A stretch of DNA of 64,000 nt from Phycisphaerae bacterium (GTDB lineage: Bacteria; Planctomycetota; Phycisphaerae; Phycisphaerales; UBA1924), in NCBI GenBank assembly GCA_030432905.1, contig JAUILU010000001.1:558001-622000 (forward strand), given 5' to 3'. The number at the start of each line of letters is the position of its first letter. Position 1 is the first letter of the stretch. Below the pieces are notes generated by a model, which was not told where the DNA came from, did not search any database, and saw only the letters and a program-made list of their open reading frames with translations. Positions 36,701 through 43,828 of the stretch are shown here, one piece after another. The translations under genes and the position numbers were made by a program.

Positions 36701-39615
36701 TTGAGGACATGGATCAGGAGTGGCGGCGAGAGAATGCGAAACTCTGGCCCTTGTCGCTTCTTGGCAAACTCCGTGTACAAAAACTGTTTCAGAGCTATGC
36801 CGCAGAGGGCAAAGCTAATCCCGACAGCGACATCCAACCTCTCATTGAAATACAGACGGCTCTTCAAACAGCAGAGAGCAGCGCAGCTCATGTTCTTCCC
36901 GGTTTTGATGGCGTGCGTTCTGATACCGAAGTTCTCACAGGGTTGCTGGAACAGGCGAAGGAACTTCAAGCCGCCTGTGCCCAAGCAAGTCAAGTTGCGG
37001 GGTCTTCGGAGAGCTTGCTACCCAGACTCAGCGAACTGCTGCCAGAGGGTTCCGAATCCTGCGCTCTTGCTATCGCAGCGAGGGAGTTGATCGATCTCCA
37101 AGCTGAGTTCAAACGATCCGGCAGACGCTTCATGGCACTCGCAGAGGGGACATTATCGTCGCCATCGCTACGAGATGTACTTGATTCCATGAACGAGTTG
37201 CAACAGGGCGCATCGAAGCTGACAGACTGGGTGAAGTGGTCGCAAGTCAGACAGGAGGCAGAGGGCAGAGGGATTGGCCCAATGGTCGAAGCACTGTCCG
37301 CGGGAGACATCGAGTATCCAGTCGATGACTTTCTCGTTGCGTACTTTACGTGGTGGCTGCCTCTCGCAATCGACCAGAAGCCGAAGCTCCGAGGATTTGC
37401 TCACTGGGAACAAGAGAATCAGATCGAGAGATTCCGGTCATTGATCGACTCGATCCAGCACCTCGCAGCGAACCAGGTCCGACGAGCAGTATCCCATGAT
37501 CTGCCTGCGAAGGACGGGGTGCCAAGAAAATCTGAACTCGGACTCTTGCGCCATCAGCTTGGGCTTCAGCGCCCCAGTGAGTCGATCCGTGGCCTTATCG
37601 CTGGGATGCCGGAGACATTTACCAAGCTCACTCCATGCGTGCTGATGTCTCCCTTATCCGTTGCCCAGTACCTCCCCGCCGAGCAAGCGACGTTCGACAT
37701 GGTCATCTTCGACGAAGCATCTCAGATCACCACATGGGATGCCGTCGGGTCCATTGCACGAGGGCGACAGTCAATCATCGTAGGAGATCCCAAGCAACTC
37801 CCGCCAACCAACTTCTTTGGACGGACGGATGAGGGCGAGGATGACGAGGTGGAGATCCACGAAAGAGACCTCCCCAGCATCCTTGACGAGGCTTCAGCGG
37901 CGGGTCTTCCACCGCATCAATTGAACTGGCACTACAGAAGCCGAGACGAAGGGCTGATCGCTTTCTCAAACCACTATTATTACGGCCAGCGTTTGGTGAC
38001 GTTTCCATCGCCCGCAACAGAGTCGAGTGCTGTTCAGTTTCACAGGGTAGATGGCGTTTACGCTCGGGGCTCGGGCAGGACGAACGAGATCGAAGCCAGT
38101 GCTGTTGCCGAATTCGTTGTTCGACGCTTGGAGGAATGGTCCACATGGCCTGAAGCCGACAGGCTCTCGATTGGTGTCATAACGTTCAACGCCCCGCAAC
38201 AAGAACTCATCCTCGACCGTCTGGACGCCGAGCGGAAGCAACGCCCGCATCTCGAATGGTTCTTCTCAGACGATCGCGAGGAGCCTGTGATCGTAAAGAA
38301 CTTGGAGAACGTCCAAGGAGACGAGCGTGATGTCATGGCGTTTTCAGTTACGTTCGGCCGGGATCACGCTGGCAAGTTGTCAAGAGACTTCGGTGCCTTG
38401 AGTCGTGAGGGTGGCGAGAAGCGGCTAAATGTGGCTGTGACTCGCGCCAAATCAGAGTTCCACGTTTTTGCGTCAATTTGCGCAGAAGATATTGATCTCC
38501 GAGGATTGAAGCACATTGGTGCCACGCACCTCAAGAGTTATCTTGACTACGCAGAGCGAGGCTCAATCGCTCTTGCTGCAATGGACGAAGGCTCTCTCGG
38601 ACCCGCCGAGAGTCCATTCGAGGCCTCAGTCGCCGCTGCATTGCAAGCTCGTGGATGGGAAGTGCGAACTCAGATCGGAGTCTCCGGCTTCCGTATCGAC
38701 CTTGGCATTGTTCATCCCGACAAAGCTGGCGCATACTTGGCTGGCATCGAGTGTGACGGCTTGACCTACCACCGCTCGGCAACCGCCCGAGATAGAGACC
38801 AGATACGTGAAGGTGTTCTCAGGAATCTGGGCTGGGAGATTCTCCGTGTATGGTCAACAGACTGGTTCATGCACTCGGATCAGGCGTTGGATCGCATCGA
38901 CGAGGCACTCAGTAATTTGCTCGAACGGCATCGCGAAGAGGCTCGCCAACAATCCGAACAAGAGGGCAACCGTGTTGCAGATCCAGATGAGCCGGGGCAA
39001 GATGTTTGCGGCACTGCCGACCAGTACGATGACATCGCAGACGAAGAGTCAGAGTTTGAGCGCCAGGAGGTTTGCGCCTCACAGCAGGTATTGGATGAGT
39101 CATTGCCCTCTGCGGAGAATTCGCTGGACGAGATTGCAAGGGAAGACGGCTGCGATGCGTCACTCTTCTTTGAATCGTCGTATTCGCCTCGACTGACAAG
39201 GACAATCGACCATGTCATTGCAATGCATGGCCCGATCTCCGAAACCATGCTCTATCGCCACATCGCCAAACTCCACGGCTGGCAACGGGCCGGACGGCGG
39301 ATTCAGGATCGCATCATGGCTTGCATCGGCGAGAACGAATGCCAGGAGGAGAATGGCAATCTGTTCATCTGGAAGCCAGGGACCTTCCAACAAATTCTCC
39401 CCTACCGGGCAGACTTAACCAGATCCCCTCGCGACGTGCCACAGGCAGAGATCCTCGGGTTGATTACTGAGCAGCCTCATGTCCTGCGAAGTAGTGATGC
39501 TGCAAAAGCCATCGCCACGCGGATGGGACTGGGCAGGCTCTCCGCAGATACTCGGGCATATTTGGACTTATGCATTGGTGAGTATCGACGATTGCACGAG
39601 CAGTCAGACGACTAA
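33763..39615 (+). CDS. transglutaminase-like / DUF4011 / SF1 helicase / Vsr-like nuclease / DUF3320 fusion
   Basis: 1950 residues from the ATG at 33763; upstream codons in this frame overlap the hsdM fossil. Order of domains: Ig-like beta region (~20-125); transglutaminase-like region with C227 (ATCLDTTLLLA) and H253 (GHAFVGVWL); DUF4011 from ~382 (RWQKKLLDLSLRNRLLNF); SF1 helicase with Walker A GPPGTGKS (697-704), Walker B FDEASQ (~1317), VQGDERD (~1512) and LNVAVTRAK (~1556). A Vsr/MTES-type nuclease follows at ~1617-1710 (FRIDLGIV then GIECDG), then a DUF3320 winged helix at ~1820-1900. Proteins of this layout occur in bacterial defence regions. It sits exactly between fossils of hsdM and hsdR, which supports a defence role. 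Confidence 0.85.
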   Translation: MTEHEPQSQSSSVVIDVEAALKTTFAAAQNSVPVIRRISIRNETDRPISNLRLVLKPQPAFCRPKEWMIDRVPPGESVEVGDRRITLDFSVLDKLNEAEHGQLVFKLLSDEDVLDEQTIPIELLARDEWGGSGEMAQILAAFVSPNHAVVASILKDASRLLERNGHKGSLDGYHSRNPGRAHMLAAAIWSAISGMGLSYAQPPRSFEQQGQKVRDPGTIKDTGLATCLDTTLLLAAAFEAAGLNPVVLFTQGHAFVGVWLLDKTFPLTVESDVMEVRKAIAARELRVLETTLLTHRPTVSFEQARANGEAQLSEDAEKPFHMAIDIARARAARIRPISNRDGDAPAASSGEDTVAPAALPSLPSLDDLPVEYAEAMTSTPDDRLDRWQKKLLDLSLRNRLLNFSATRQTLKLVCADVAALEDSLAAGDKFRVISIKEENPIGNRDPQLYREQTGKDIELEFAATAFGKGQVCAAETGNETQSRLTTLFRKAKSDLAEGGANTLFMAVGFLRWKKSPTDERTYRAPLLLLPIKLSRRSANSNYYLSHHEDDVVFNQTLLEFLERDFGLSIPALRGELPEDHSGLDIKQIFSIVKQAVRDAPGFEVVEEIALSTFSFAKYLMWKDLVDRTDSLKNNRLVKHLLDNPTEPFRDGTGDFPTPDTIDQSVDPARLYTPLPADSSQLAAIVAAEAGKDFVIIGPPGTGKSQTIANMIAHCLAHGRTVLFVAEKAAALDVVYRRLKAYGLADACLELHSNKSDRKSVIAQLGAAWDRATDADDSEWIRLTESLNVHRSELNQYVSELHEPGSHGRSVFDGIGILSGKRPKFSLSFAGLESHDCASFNSLIDLVERLALTHNSIKSCNSLNVVEKTEWSFAWQTDLLKASAQFRDDTTALLASCQRLGYLVGLPDDNEIRNPQLSALTRLAKAISDAAKHELRFIASGDLSAIDNSMTVLKQATSDFTTAQKLLSARYEDAQIRRMPLEDMDQEWRRENAKLWPLSLLGKLRVQKLFQSYAAEGKANPDSDIQPLIEIQTALQTAESSAAHVLPGFDGVRSDTEVLTGLLEQAKELQAACAQASQVAGSSESLLPRLSELLPEGSESCALAIAARELIDLQAEFKRSGRRFMALAEGTLSSPSLRDVLDSMNELQQGASKLTDWVKWSQVRQEAEGRGIGPMVEALSAGDIEYPVDDFLVAYFTWWLPLAIDQKPKLRGFAHWEQENQIERFRSLIDSIQHLAANQVRRAVSHDLPAKDGVPRKSELGLLRHQLGLQRPSESIRGLIAGMPETFTKLTPCVLMSPLSVAQYLPAEQATFDMVIFDEASQITTWDAVGSIARGRQSIIVGDPKQLPPTNFFGRTDEGEDDEVEIHERDLPSILDEASAAGLPPHQLNWHYRSRDEGLIAFSNHYYYGQRLVTFPSPATESSAVQFHRVDGVYARGSGRTNEIEASAVAEFVVRRLEEWSTWPEADRLSIGVITFNAPQQELILDRLDAERKQRPHLEWFFSDDREEPVIVKNLENVQGDERDVMAFSVTFGRDHAGKLSRDFGALSREGGEKRLNVAVTRAKSEFHVFASICAEDIDLRGLKHIGATHLKSYLDYAERGSIALAAMDEGSLGPAESPFEASVAAALQARGWEVRTQIGVSGFRIDLGIVHPDKAGAYLAGIECDGLTYHRSATARDRDQIREGVLRNLGWEILRVWSTDWFMHSDQALDRIDEALSNLLERHREEARQQSEQEGNRVADPDEPGQDVCGTADQYDDIADEESEFERQEVCASQQVLDESLPSAENSLDEIAREDGCDASLFFESSYSPRLTRTIDHVIAMHGPISETMLYRHIAKLHGWQRAGRRIQDRIMACIGENECQEENGNLFIWKPGTFQQILPYRADLTRSPRDVPQAEILGLITEQPHVLRSSDAAKAIATRMGLGRLSADTRAYLDLCIGEYRRLHEQSDD

Positions 39616-39663
39616 ATCGCAAGTCGGCTCTACCCCATCACAAAGTCAGATGCGGGCGATGGC

Positions 39664-39768
39664 CGATGCTTGCTGCGGAAGCACAAGTACCCGCCCGACC
39701 AGCAAGAAGCCGCTACCGAGTTGGTCTTGGCGCAGGCGGAGACTATGGCCCATTTGCTGGCGTGTTGA
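39664..39768 (+). pseudogene. hsdR: 3' fossil of a type I restriction subunit gene (hsdR), ~34 codons
   Basis: In one frame after the helicase stop the sequence reads CLLRKHKYPPDQQEAATELV and then LAQAETMAHLLAC followed by TGA. This is the typical C-terminus of HsdR (LLRKxGYPPDxQExAxxLVLxQAE). There is no start codon or upstream domain, so it is a remnant. With the hsdM fossil at 33651 it brackets the helicase gene, implying that hsdM-hsdS-hsdR once occupied this place in the same orientation. Confidence 0.8.
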
Positions 39769-40128
39769 CCGAGTTCAACCTTGGGCTCCCCCGCGATGAG
39801 GCTCCACTGATATGGAGTCCTCTTCTGGTCCAAAATGCGGTAGGGAGGGGGGGTATCACTGACTGATGATGCCGTGTACGCCATGCGATGAACAGACGAT
39901 TCCAGCCGAAGTCCGTTTCCGCGCGGAAACCATGTGAATCGGCTTTGGAATGTGCAACTGGCTGGCTCACTGCCATCCTGCTGCTGATCGCCATCGGCTT
40001 TCTCGTGCTTCCGCCTAAGCAGGCGTTGACAGTCCTTGTCGTCATCATCTCGACAACCAAACCACTTAGATGCCCCACTGACAGCCGCCGCATCGATCGT
40101 GCCTGACAACTACGTCAGGAGAGCACCG
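39769..40128. other. non-coding region with a 16-bp palindrome before the amidoligase gene
   Basis: 360 nt without a convincing gene. A 72-residue frame at 39888 (one hydrophobic stretch) is possible but lacks a good ribosome-binding site. At 39916-39931 the sequence GTTTCCGCGCGGAAAC is a perfect palindrome and may be a regulator site. TTGACA occurs at 40026-40031 but no matching -10 box is obvious. Confidence 0.4.
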
Positions 40129-41046
40129 ATGCTGACCGCCGAACTCAGTCGTACCCGCCGTCTTGGAGTCGAGTTTGAGTTCGCCATCTCCCAGATCGGG
40201 ACAGGCGAGGCGAGCGATGTCCGGCGTATTCTCGCCGACATCCTCAACCAGAACGGGGTCTCGGCGGTTGCGAGAGAATACTCGCATCGACCGCTTCCTC
40301 CAGGTCGAGATGTCGCCATTGAGTACGACGCCTCCATTCGAGGCGAGAGCCGCTATCGCGGTATCCGCTGGCAGAACATCGAACTCAAGACTCGCATCCT
40401 GAATGGCATCGAGGATTGGGAGCAGGTCGTCCCAAAGGCTCTGGCCATTGCCAAGTATCTCGGCGCTCGTGTGAACTCTTCTTGCGGCCATCATGTTCAT
40501 GTCGAACTGACTGAGGCAGCGCATGACCCCATCGTCATCCGGTCGCTTTACAACACGGTCCATCGGTACGAGCCGCTGATCTTCGGTCTCGTCGCTCCGA
40601 GTCGCCTGCAAAGCAACTACTCCATGCCGCTGCCCGATCGGCCTGGGCATCTGGCTCAATGCCGATCGCTCGCCTGTTTCCGTCGATCCCTTGGTGGCTT
40701 GTCTCGTCAGCATGGGGTGAACTGGACCCACCTCTGGTCTGCCGAGCCCCGCATCGAGTACCGCTATCACGGCGGCACCCTTGACGTTGACAAAGCTCGA
40801 CATTGGGCTCGGTTCCTTCTGCGGATGACCGACCACTCATGCACGCGGCGCTGCAGGTCTGCTAAGAGTCAGTACGGCAATAGCCGTCCCAACCTCGACA
40901 AGATGATGACCACGCTCGGCCTGAAGGTGAACTCACGGGTCTACGCCAAGGTTGCGCCCGAGCTTCGAGAGACTGGCCGCTACCTGCTCAAGCGCTGGAA
41001 GGCGCTCAACGCTGCCGAGGACTCGGCAAACCAGAATCAGGTTTGA
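40129..41046 (+). CDS. amidoligase-type (COOH-NH2 ligase) enzyme
   Basis: 305 residues from the ATG at 40129, with CAGGAGAG upstream; a longer frame from 40036 lacks a site. The N-terminus RRLGVEFEFAI carries the paired acidic residues of the amidoligase/gamma-GCS-like ATP-grasp-related fold. EYDASIRG and NIELKTRIL add further metal-binding acids, and NSSCGHHVHVELTE holds the HHxH segment typical of Amidoligase_2. A basic, helical C-terminus follows. These enzymes join amine and carboxyl groups and are found in phages and mobile elements, with peptide or wall substrates proposed. It lies 217 nt upstream of the RuvB-like gene on the same strand. Substrate unknown. Confidence 0.75.
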   Translation: MLTAELSRTRRLGVEFEFAISQIGTGEASDVRRILADILNQNGVSAVAREYSHRPLPPGRDVAIEYDASIRGESRYRGIRWQNIELKTRILNGIEDWEQVVPKALAIAKYLGARVNSSCGHHVHVELTEAAHDPIVIRSLYNTVHRYEPLIFGLVAPSRLQSNYSMPLPDRPGHLAQCRSLACFRRSLGGLSRQHGVNWTHLWSAEPRIEYRYHGGTLDVDKARHWARFLLRMTDHSCTRRCRSAKSQYGNSRPNLDKMMTTLGLKVNSRVYAKVAPELRETGRYLLKRWKALNAAEDSANQNQV

Positions 41047-41263
41047 TTCGACGAGACGGCCCTCAATCGCCGTGAAAGACGCCCTTCGAGACTCGACCCC
41101 CGAGCGCATCTGACGCTGGAATTACAGGTTCGGGCAGGATCTCCCATCTTTGTACAGGTTTCCTGTCGCTGTCCGGCTTGACAAATGGGTCCAGCAGGCG
41201 TGTGTGTGCAGCTTTCCTGTCCACTGACCGTCTGCTTGTCCATCGAATGGCAAGGAGGCCCGT

Positions 41264-42262
41264 ATGCCGCAAGCTGATCGAAGAGACGATACGAACGCCG
41301 CAATTCCTCCAACTCTGTCGCATGTCATCGGACAGAGACAGGTCGTCGAGAAGCTCCGCATTGCGACGGAGGCTGCGTGGGCCGACCACGCCCCGTTGGA
41401 TCATGCATTGCTGACCGGGCCAGCCGGTACGGGTAAGAGCATGCTGGCGAAAGTCCTCGGAGCCGAGATGGCGGGTGAGTTTATCGAGAGCATGGGTTCA
41501 GCGCTCACATCCCCGCAAGCTCTCAATGGTCTGTTGCTCAGCGCATCGTCGCCCAATGCCATCATCTTTATCGACGAAGTCCACGAAGCATTGGGCAGCG
41601 CTCAGACAGCGCTCTTCAAAGCCATCGATGAGCGCGCGGTCTTCGTGAAGGAGGCCTACTCGGACTCGGTCACCAAGCTCGACCTGGTCCCTTTCACGCT
41701 CGTTCTGGCGACGACCGATCCGCAGCGACTCTTGCCCCCGCTTCGAGACCGCATGCGTCTGGTCTGCCAACTCAGCCGGTACAGAACCGATGATCTCGCA
41801 GCCCTGCTCCGTCAGAAGACGACGCAGCTTGGGTGGGAGGTCGAGGATGCAGCGTTGACTCAGATCGCTCAACGAGGCATGGGCACGCCTCGTCTCGCAC
41901 TCCGATTGCTACAAAGCGCCCGCCGAACCGCCCGAGCCGATGGCGAGACCAGAATCAGCCTTGCCCATGCCGAGCGGACTTTCAGCGTCGAGGAAGTCGA
42001 TGCGTTCGGGCTCGGTCCCGATGAGCAGCGCTACCTGCGCATCCTCGCCGAGTCGAACAGCCCCGTCCGTGTCAACGTCCTGGCGACCAGATTGGGTCAA
42101 CCTGTGCAGTCGGTTGTCCAGATCGTCGAGTCCAACCTGCTCTGGCTCGGCCTAATCGATCGCAGCGATGCGGGGCGATCCCTGACCGCCAGAGGGATCG
42201 AGCATGCGAGGCTTCTTCTTGGGCGCGAAAGTCGAGTTTCAACCGCAAGTGAGGAGGTCTGA
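41264..42262 (+). CDS. RuvB-like AAA+ ATPase (mobile-element paralogue)
   Basis: 332 residues. AAGGAGG lies 5 nt before the ATG. Walker A GPAGTGKS (52-59), Walker B IIFIDEVHEAL with DEVH 104-107, sensor-1 LVLATTDPQRLLPPLRDR, and sensor-2 GTPRLALRLLQ. The C-terminal winged helix (~250-320) resembles RuvB. It differs from chromosomal RuvB in the N-terminal linker and presence next to element genes. No RuvA or RuvC is nearby. Its stop is 2 nt from the AlpA-like gene, so they are co-transcribed. A role in branch migration, replication or segregation of the element is plausible. Confidence 0.85.
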   Translation: MPQADRRDDTNAAIPPTLSHVIGQRQVVEKLRIATEAAWADHAPLDHALLTGPAGTGKSMLAKVLGAEMAGEFIESMGSALTSPQALNGLLLSASSPNAIIFIDEVHEALGSAQTALFKAIDERAVFVKEAYSDSVTKLDLVPFTLVLATTDPQRLLPPLRDRMRLVCQLSRYRTDDLAALLRQKTTQLGWEVEDAALTQIAQRGMGTPRLALRLLQSARRTARADGETRISLAHAERTFSVEEVDAFGLGPDEQRYLRILAESNSPVRVNVLATRLGQPVQSVVQIVESNLLWLGLIDRSDAGRSLTARGIEHARLLLGRESRVSTASEEV

Positions 42263-42264
42263 GC

Positions 42265-42762
42265 ATGCCCAAGTCCCGTTCCAATTCTGCCAGCAGTTCG
42301 CCCGATGTCCGTCCTGAAGTCATGTCCATCTCAGCCATGGCTCGGGAGGTCGGGCTGTCTCGGAGTCGGTTCTACACGTTGATGAATGAGGGCGTGTTCC
42401 CCGAACCTGTTTATCTGATCCGAACTCGAAGGCCCGTCTACACCCCTGAACTTCAAGAGGCATGCATCGAAGCGCGCCGTCGAGGACTCGGAGCGGTCAA
42501 CGGCCAACCTGTCATCTTCTACCAGCGTCTCCCAAAGGCTCGTCCTACCCCGAAGCCGAGCCGTCGCAAAATCGGCTCAGCGGCGACCGTGTCGCCTCAG
42601 ATCGCTCGCCTGGTCGAGGGCCTCAAGCAGCTTGGCATGACGGACCCGAAGCCGTCAGCGGTCAGCACGGCGCTCGCTGAGACGTTCCCCGATGGCATCG
42701 GCGACACCGACTCGGGAGCGGTCCTCGCAGTCGTCTACCGCCGCCTGAGGGCCTCCGGATGA
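42265..42762 (+). CDS. AlpA/MerR-like helix-turn-helix protein
   Basis: 165 residues. GAGGAGG precedes the ATG. Residues ~18-65 (SISAMAREVGLSRSRFYTLMNEGVFPEPVY, then RPVYTPELQEACIEARR) match an AlpA-type winged HTH that often controls integrase or excision functions. The basic central linker RPTPKPSRRK is followed by a small C-terminal helical domain. It starts 2 nt after the RuvB-like gene and lies upstream of a tyrosine recombinase gene. Regulation of that recombinase or a structural role in excision is inferred. Confidence 0.7.
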   Translation: MPKSRSNSASSSPDVRPEVMSISAMAREVGLSRSRFYTLMNEGVFPEPVYLIRTRRPVYTPELQEACIEARRRGLGAVNGQPVIFYQRLPKARPTPKPSRRKIGSAATVSPQIARLVEGLKQLGMTDPKPSAVSTALAETFPDGIGDTDSGAVLAVVYRRLRASG

Positions 42763-42886
42763 GGCGATATGCACTCCAGAGAAGTATGCATCTCATGGCA
42801 ATCGACCCTCACTGACCATCCCAGAACCGCCACATGTTTGCGTGGATGCCGTCCAAATAGCGCTGAGTAAGGTGGAGACGCCACTG

Positions 42887-43762
42887 ATGACCACTCCAAA
42901 TCACGCCGCCTTCGAGAGGTTTCTCGACGTAAACGACTATGCCCCCACTTCGGTGCGGGCGTTCCGCCAAGACTTCAAGAAGTTCTGCGCCTGGTTTGAG
43001 GCAGCCAACCGAGAGCGATACGACGACGCCAGAGTCACTCCGAGGGACATCGCCGACTTCCGCCGGCATCTCCGAGAGGACCGAAGGCACGCCGTCAACA
43101 CTGTGAATCGGTGCCTGGTCACACTACGGCGTTACTTCGGGTTTCTCGCCGAAACGGGCGTGATCGAATCCAACCCGTGCAGCGGTATCAAGGAACTCCG
43201 ACGAGTTGTCGGTGCGCCCAAGGCGCTTGAACGGTCCAAAGTCCGCAAGCTGCTGCGAGAGGCAACGGTTCGCCACGACCATCGGGGATTGGCGATCCTG
43301 TCGGTCCTGCTTTACTGCGGCCTCAGAGTCGGTGAACTTGCCGACCTCGAACTGGCCGACCTCGACCTGAGCGAGCGGAGCGGTTCACTCCGAGTCCGAG
43401 ACGGCAAGGGGAGCAAGGAACGCTTCGTACCGATCCCCGCCGAGGCTCGAAAGGCAGTAGAGCGTTACCTCAGCATGCGCCCGCCCGTCGATTCCAAGCG
43501 GCTCTTCATCGGCAAAGGCAACCAGCCGCTCGGGACCGATGGCGTTCGCTACGCCGTCAAACGGTACGGCATCGCCGCCGGGCTCGATCTCCATCCCCAT
43601 CAGCTTCGCCACACGATGGCGACGGAATACCTGGCAGCGTCAGAAAACGACCTCGTCGGTCTCGCTCAACTGCTCGGTCATGAGAGTATTCAGACGACCA
43701 GTCGGTACACCCGTAGAACGCTTGGGCAACTGGAGACGGCAGCAGGCCGACTCATGTACTAA
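42887..43762 (+). CDS. XerC/D-like tyrosine recombinase (second recombinase of the island)
   Basis: 291 residues from the ATG at 42887, with GGTGGAG 9 nt upstream; a GTG at 42842 is less likely. The SAM-like core-binding domain covers ~8-95. The catalytic domain keeps every residue: R147 (CGLRVGEL), K174 (GKGSK), H238 and R241 (LHPHQLRHTMA), H265 (LGHES) and Y274 (TSRYTR). Unlike the integrase at 53871 it lies in the middle of the element, so it more likely resolves dimers, acts at an internal site, or marks a nested element. Confidence 0.88.
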   Translation: MTTPNHAAFERFLDVNDYAPTSVRAFRQDFKKFCAWFEAANRERYDDARVTPRDIADFRRHLREDRRHAVNTVNRCLVTLRRYFGFLAETGVIESNPCSGIKELRRVVGAPKALERSKVRKLLREATVRHDHRGLAILSVLLYCGLRVGELADLELADLDLSERSGSLRVRDGKGSKERFVPIPAEARKAVERYLSMRPPVDSKRLFIGKGNQPLGTDGVRYAVKRYGIAAGLDLHPHQLRHTMATEYLAASENDLVGLAQLLGHESIQTTSRYTRRTLGQLETAAGRLMY

Positions 43763-43828
43763 AATAGACAGTGACTGAGGGACCAGTCTTCACAGACAGT
43801 TGCATTGCTTGCCCGATCGGAGCCCACT

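Noticed and set aside
39888..40106. 72-codon plus-strand frame with one hydrophobic stretch
   Set aside because: No ribosome-binding site, and it runs through the palindrome and fossil region; kept only as a possibility in the intergenic note.
41178..41183. TTGACA box before the RuvB-like gene
   Set aside because: No -10 hexamer at an acceptable distance.
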